A DNA stretch of 48,410 bases. Source: Thiomicrospira cyclica. Lineage in GTDB: Bacteria > Pseudomonadota > Gammaproteobacteria > Thiomicrospirales > Thiomicrospiraceae. The translations under genes were made by a program, and so were the position numbers. A model generated the notes under the pieces. It made no database searches, was not told where the DNA came from, and saw only the letters and a program-made list of their open reading frames with translations. Below are positions 46,657 to 48,410 of the stretch, one piece after another. Position 1 is the stretch's first letter, and each line of letters begins with the position of its first letter. The stretch covers positions 1-48,410 of the forward strand of contig DZAT01000007.1 of NCBI GenBank assembly GCA_022736205.1. Direction: 5' to 3'.

Positions 46657-48225
46657 TTATTGTGCTTGTTGCTCGAATAACAGCTGTGGACTGAGCTGTC
46701 CTTCGAAACGATAGGTTGCCCGAAACGATTGTGCTTGAACGTTGGTTTGTACACCCATTTGTTCGCTGGGGTAATGATTGATTAAGTGTAATGGCATGTC
46801 AGACCAATATACCTCTAGGCTGGCTTGCATTGGGTAATAACCATCTAAATAACGACGCATAAACGGTCCACGTTTGAGTTGCCACTGGTTATGAGCAATT
46901 TGCTCTAGCCCTTTTGTTTCTGCCGAGATACAAACGTGCGCACTGCCTTGAATATCACGCAATTCGACACGATTGCCTTCTGCTTTTGCGCTACCAATAT
47001 GCTGTTGGGAGATAACATTAAGCTTGCGTGTTTTGTCTTGAGCATAAACAATTTCGAGTGCCTTGACGGGATCTAAGTTGTAATGACATTGTGTGAGACT
47101 CAGCCAGCCATCCATTAAGCTGTTGGGTAAAAAATGCAACTTATTGGTCATGTTATAGTCAAAACGACTGTCAATTTTTGCTGCATCAACAAAGCCTAGT
47201 GTGCCTTTGCTTATCGATAGTGCGGCTCGAGAATCTAGTAATCCCGCTGTGTCGAACCATTGAGCGCGTTGCGCTGGGGTGAAATCGGCTTCTTCTTGCA
47301 AAAATGCCAATAGCTGTTGCTCAAAAGCTTCTGGTTGCTCGACCCAAGGAAAATGAGCGCATTGCGTTAATTGTTTAACGGGTACTTTAGGAAGAATTTT
47401 TTGATAATTTGCTATGTTTTCTGGTGAAATCAGATCTTCATCGCAGCCCATAATAAAAATGGGAAACTGCATTGCCAGCTGTCTTAAGGCTTGTGGTCTA
47501 ATGGGTTGCTGCTGATAAGCCTTCCATATTCCCACATTAATAGCAGGCTCAAAGTCAGTGCTGTTAAACTGCTGCGCGTATTGAACACCTTGAGCATAGT
47601 TGTAAAAGTAACTGGGTAAGGCTTGCGACAGTTTTTGTTGTGCCAGTTGCGTCTGATTAGGTGTGTCTGTTTGATGTTGCCAGGCTGCGTCTGAAAAAGG
47701 ATCGGCTGCTGGTGTGTTGTCGAGACGCTTTTGTTCGATGCGTTCGACTAAGGGTTTTAAACTATCGGTTTGCGGATCGACTGGGTTGAGTAAAACCAAC
47801 TGCTCGATCGACTTGGGGTGCTGCTGTGCATAACGTTGCGCCATGAGTGCGCCCCAAGAATGACCGATCAGTGTCCATGTTTCGCTTTTGCTGTGTTGCC
47901 TGAGTCGCTCTAAATCACTGACCCATTTTTTCAGTAATATTTCATTGGGCACGACAGACATTTTGTTTTCGCCAATGCCGCGCATATCCAGCAGCAGAAC
48001 ACGATAGCCAGATGATAACATGCGTTGAATTGGTTCTAAGTTCCAGCTACTAAAACCAGGTCCACCGCCCAATAGCAAAATGGTTTTGCTGCCATTGCCC
48101 ATTTGATGATAACTGAGTTTTCCATCGGGTGTTGTGAAAGGTTTAGCAGGGGTGCTAAATGCCGCCAAAACATCGCTTGTGAATAGCGACCATAACATCA
48201 AAATCGAAGCGATCCACATTGTCAT
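46657..48225 (-). CDS. Exported alpha/beta hydrolase with uncharacterised C-terminal domain
   Basis: This 522-residue protein has a signal peptide (MTMWIASILMLWSLFTSDVLA). The alpha/beta hydrolase domain (about 30-310) resembles proline iminopeptidases: oxyanion loop GGGPGFSSWN, nucleophile Ser in LIGHSWGALMA, Asp in GCDEDLIS and His in CAHFPW. About 200 further residues (roughly 315-522) show no motif I know (MRRYLDGYYPMQASLEVYW). The domain is too long to be a cap. AAGGA precedes ATG 48225. It sits between two TPP riboswitches but is not preceded by one itself, so a thiamine role is only suggested by position. Confidence 0.8.
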   Translation of the reverse strand: MTMWIASILMLWSLFTSDVLAAFSTPAKPFTTPDGKLSYHQMGNGSKTILLLGGGPGFSSWNLEPIQRMLSSGYRVLLLDMRGIGENKMSVVPNEILLKKWVSDLERLRQHSKSETWTLIGHSWGALMAQRYAQQHPKSIEQLVLLNPVDPQTDSLKPLVERIEQKRLDNTPAADPFSDAAWQHQTDTPNQTQLAQQKLSQALPSYFYNYAQGVQYAQQFNSTDFEPAINVGIWKAYQQQPIRPQALRQLAMQFPIFIMGCDEDLISPENIANYQKILPKVPVKQLTQCAHFPWVEQPEAFEQQLLAFLQEEADFTPAQRAQWFDTAGLLDSRAALSISKGTLGFVDAAKIDSRFDYNMTNKLHFLPNSLMDGWLSLTQCHYNLDPVKALEIVYAQDKTRKLNVISQQHIGSAKAEGNRVELRDIQGSAHVCISAETKGLEQIAHNQWQLKRGPFMRRYLDGYYPMQASLEVYWSDMPLHLINHYPSEQMGVQTNVQAQSFRATYRFEGQLSPQLLFEQQAQ

Positions 48226-48317
48226 TGTTTGGTCCTTATGCGCTGTGTCATTTATCTTTTTCAGTGCTTTTTAGGTTTGATAGGATTTGTTCATGACGTG
48301 AGTATAACAAAACAAAG

Positions 48318-48347
48318 TTGCTAAACCTACTCAGCTTTTGCTATAGT
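48318..48347 (+). promoter_or_regulatory. Promoter of the second TPP riboswitch
   Basis: TTGCTA (48318-48323) and TATAGT (48342-48347) are separated by 18 bp and end about 10 nt before the start of the riboswitch aptamer. Confidence 0.5.
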
Positions 48348-48357
48348 TAAAACAGAA

Positions 48358-48410
48358 CTTGTCGGGGTGCTGGTGAAGCTGAGATCGTTAAATCGAAACC
48401 CGTGAACTTG
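48358..48410 (+). ncRNA. TPP riboswitch, 3' part outside window
   Basis: TCGGGGTGC, then GCTGAGATC, a short variable arm and AACCCGTGAACTTG give the 5' two thirds of a thi-box aptamer. The window ends before the GATC-TAATAC part. A plus-strand thiamine gene, commonly thiC, would follow outside the window. Confidence 0.88.

Overview
The window is a chromosomal segment of a Gram-negative proteobacterium with moderate GC (mid-40s percent by eye). A glyA-nrdR-ribD block, a GlnK/AmtB/GlnE/GlnA nitrogen system, a PhoB regulon with clear Pho boxes, type IV prepilin peptidase, TonB-dependent uptake and an OmpK/Tsx-like channel fit a gammaproteobacterium of the Pseudomonadales kind. I cannot resolve the family from sequence alone.

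Layout. 1-1277: the 3' end of an MmeI-like type IIL restriction-modification gene, then a DinJ-YafQ toxin-antitoxin pair. 1413-4891: a DUF2202 lipoprotein and a Gly/Gln-rich secreted protein, divergent from an OmpR/EnvZ-type two-component pair. 4967-16008: glyA-nrdR-ribD, then riboflavin synthase, ribBA-like, ribH, nusB, thiL and a DUF3579 gene. This rib block is interrupted by an outer-membrane channel gene and a NMT1/THI5-PAS-GGDEF-EAL receptor. 16033-18818 (minus): pilD, queD, ispA and a 2-Cys peroxiredoxin.

18958-30014 is a nitrogen region: glnE, amtB, glnK, a large chemoreceptor, a TorF-family porin, a membrane-anchored methyltransferase and glnA. Sigma-54-type -24/-12 elements lie upstream of both glnA and the porin gene. 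GlnA keeps the adenylylated Tyr397 and GlnK the uridylylated Tyr51, so the GlnE/GlnK cascade looks complete here apart from GlnD and NtrBC. 30216-38972 is the phosphate region: pstC-pstA-pstB-phoU-phoB-phoR, then pstS. Well-formed Pho boxes, each 10 bp from a -10 element, precede pstC and pstS. adk and tRNA-Phe(GAA) follow.

39842-41710, downstream of the tRNA, is a small accessory islet: a TumE/TumA-like toxin-antitoxin pair with a perfect palindromic operator, two unrecognised ORFs (one resembling a conjugation-protein tail), and a 31-codon ORF behind a good promoter and ribosome-binding site. 41711-48410 is largely a thiamine-salvage region. A TPP riboswitch precedes a TonB-dependent receptor, a YkoF/MTH1187-like thiamine-binding protein and a PnuC/PnuT transporter, and a phosphotransferase-fold kinase gene converges on pnuT. 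Next come an alpha/beta hydrolase with an uncharacterised C-terminal extension and a second TPP riboswitch cut by the right edge.

The most interesting leads are the channel plus NMT1-c-di-GMP receptor inserted in the riboflavin operon, the possible TonB receptor -> PnuT -> kinase -> ThiL thiamine salvage route, the sigma-54 control of a TorF-family porin, and the islet next to tRNA-Phe. No intergenic stretch exceeds 300 bases. No IS element, CRISPR array or rRNA was seen.
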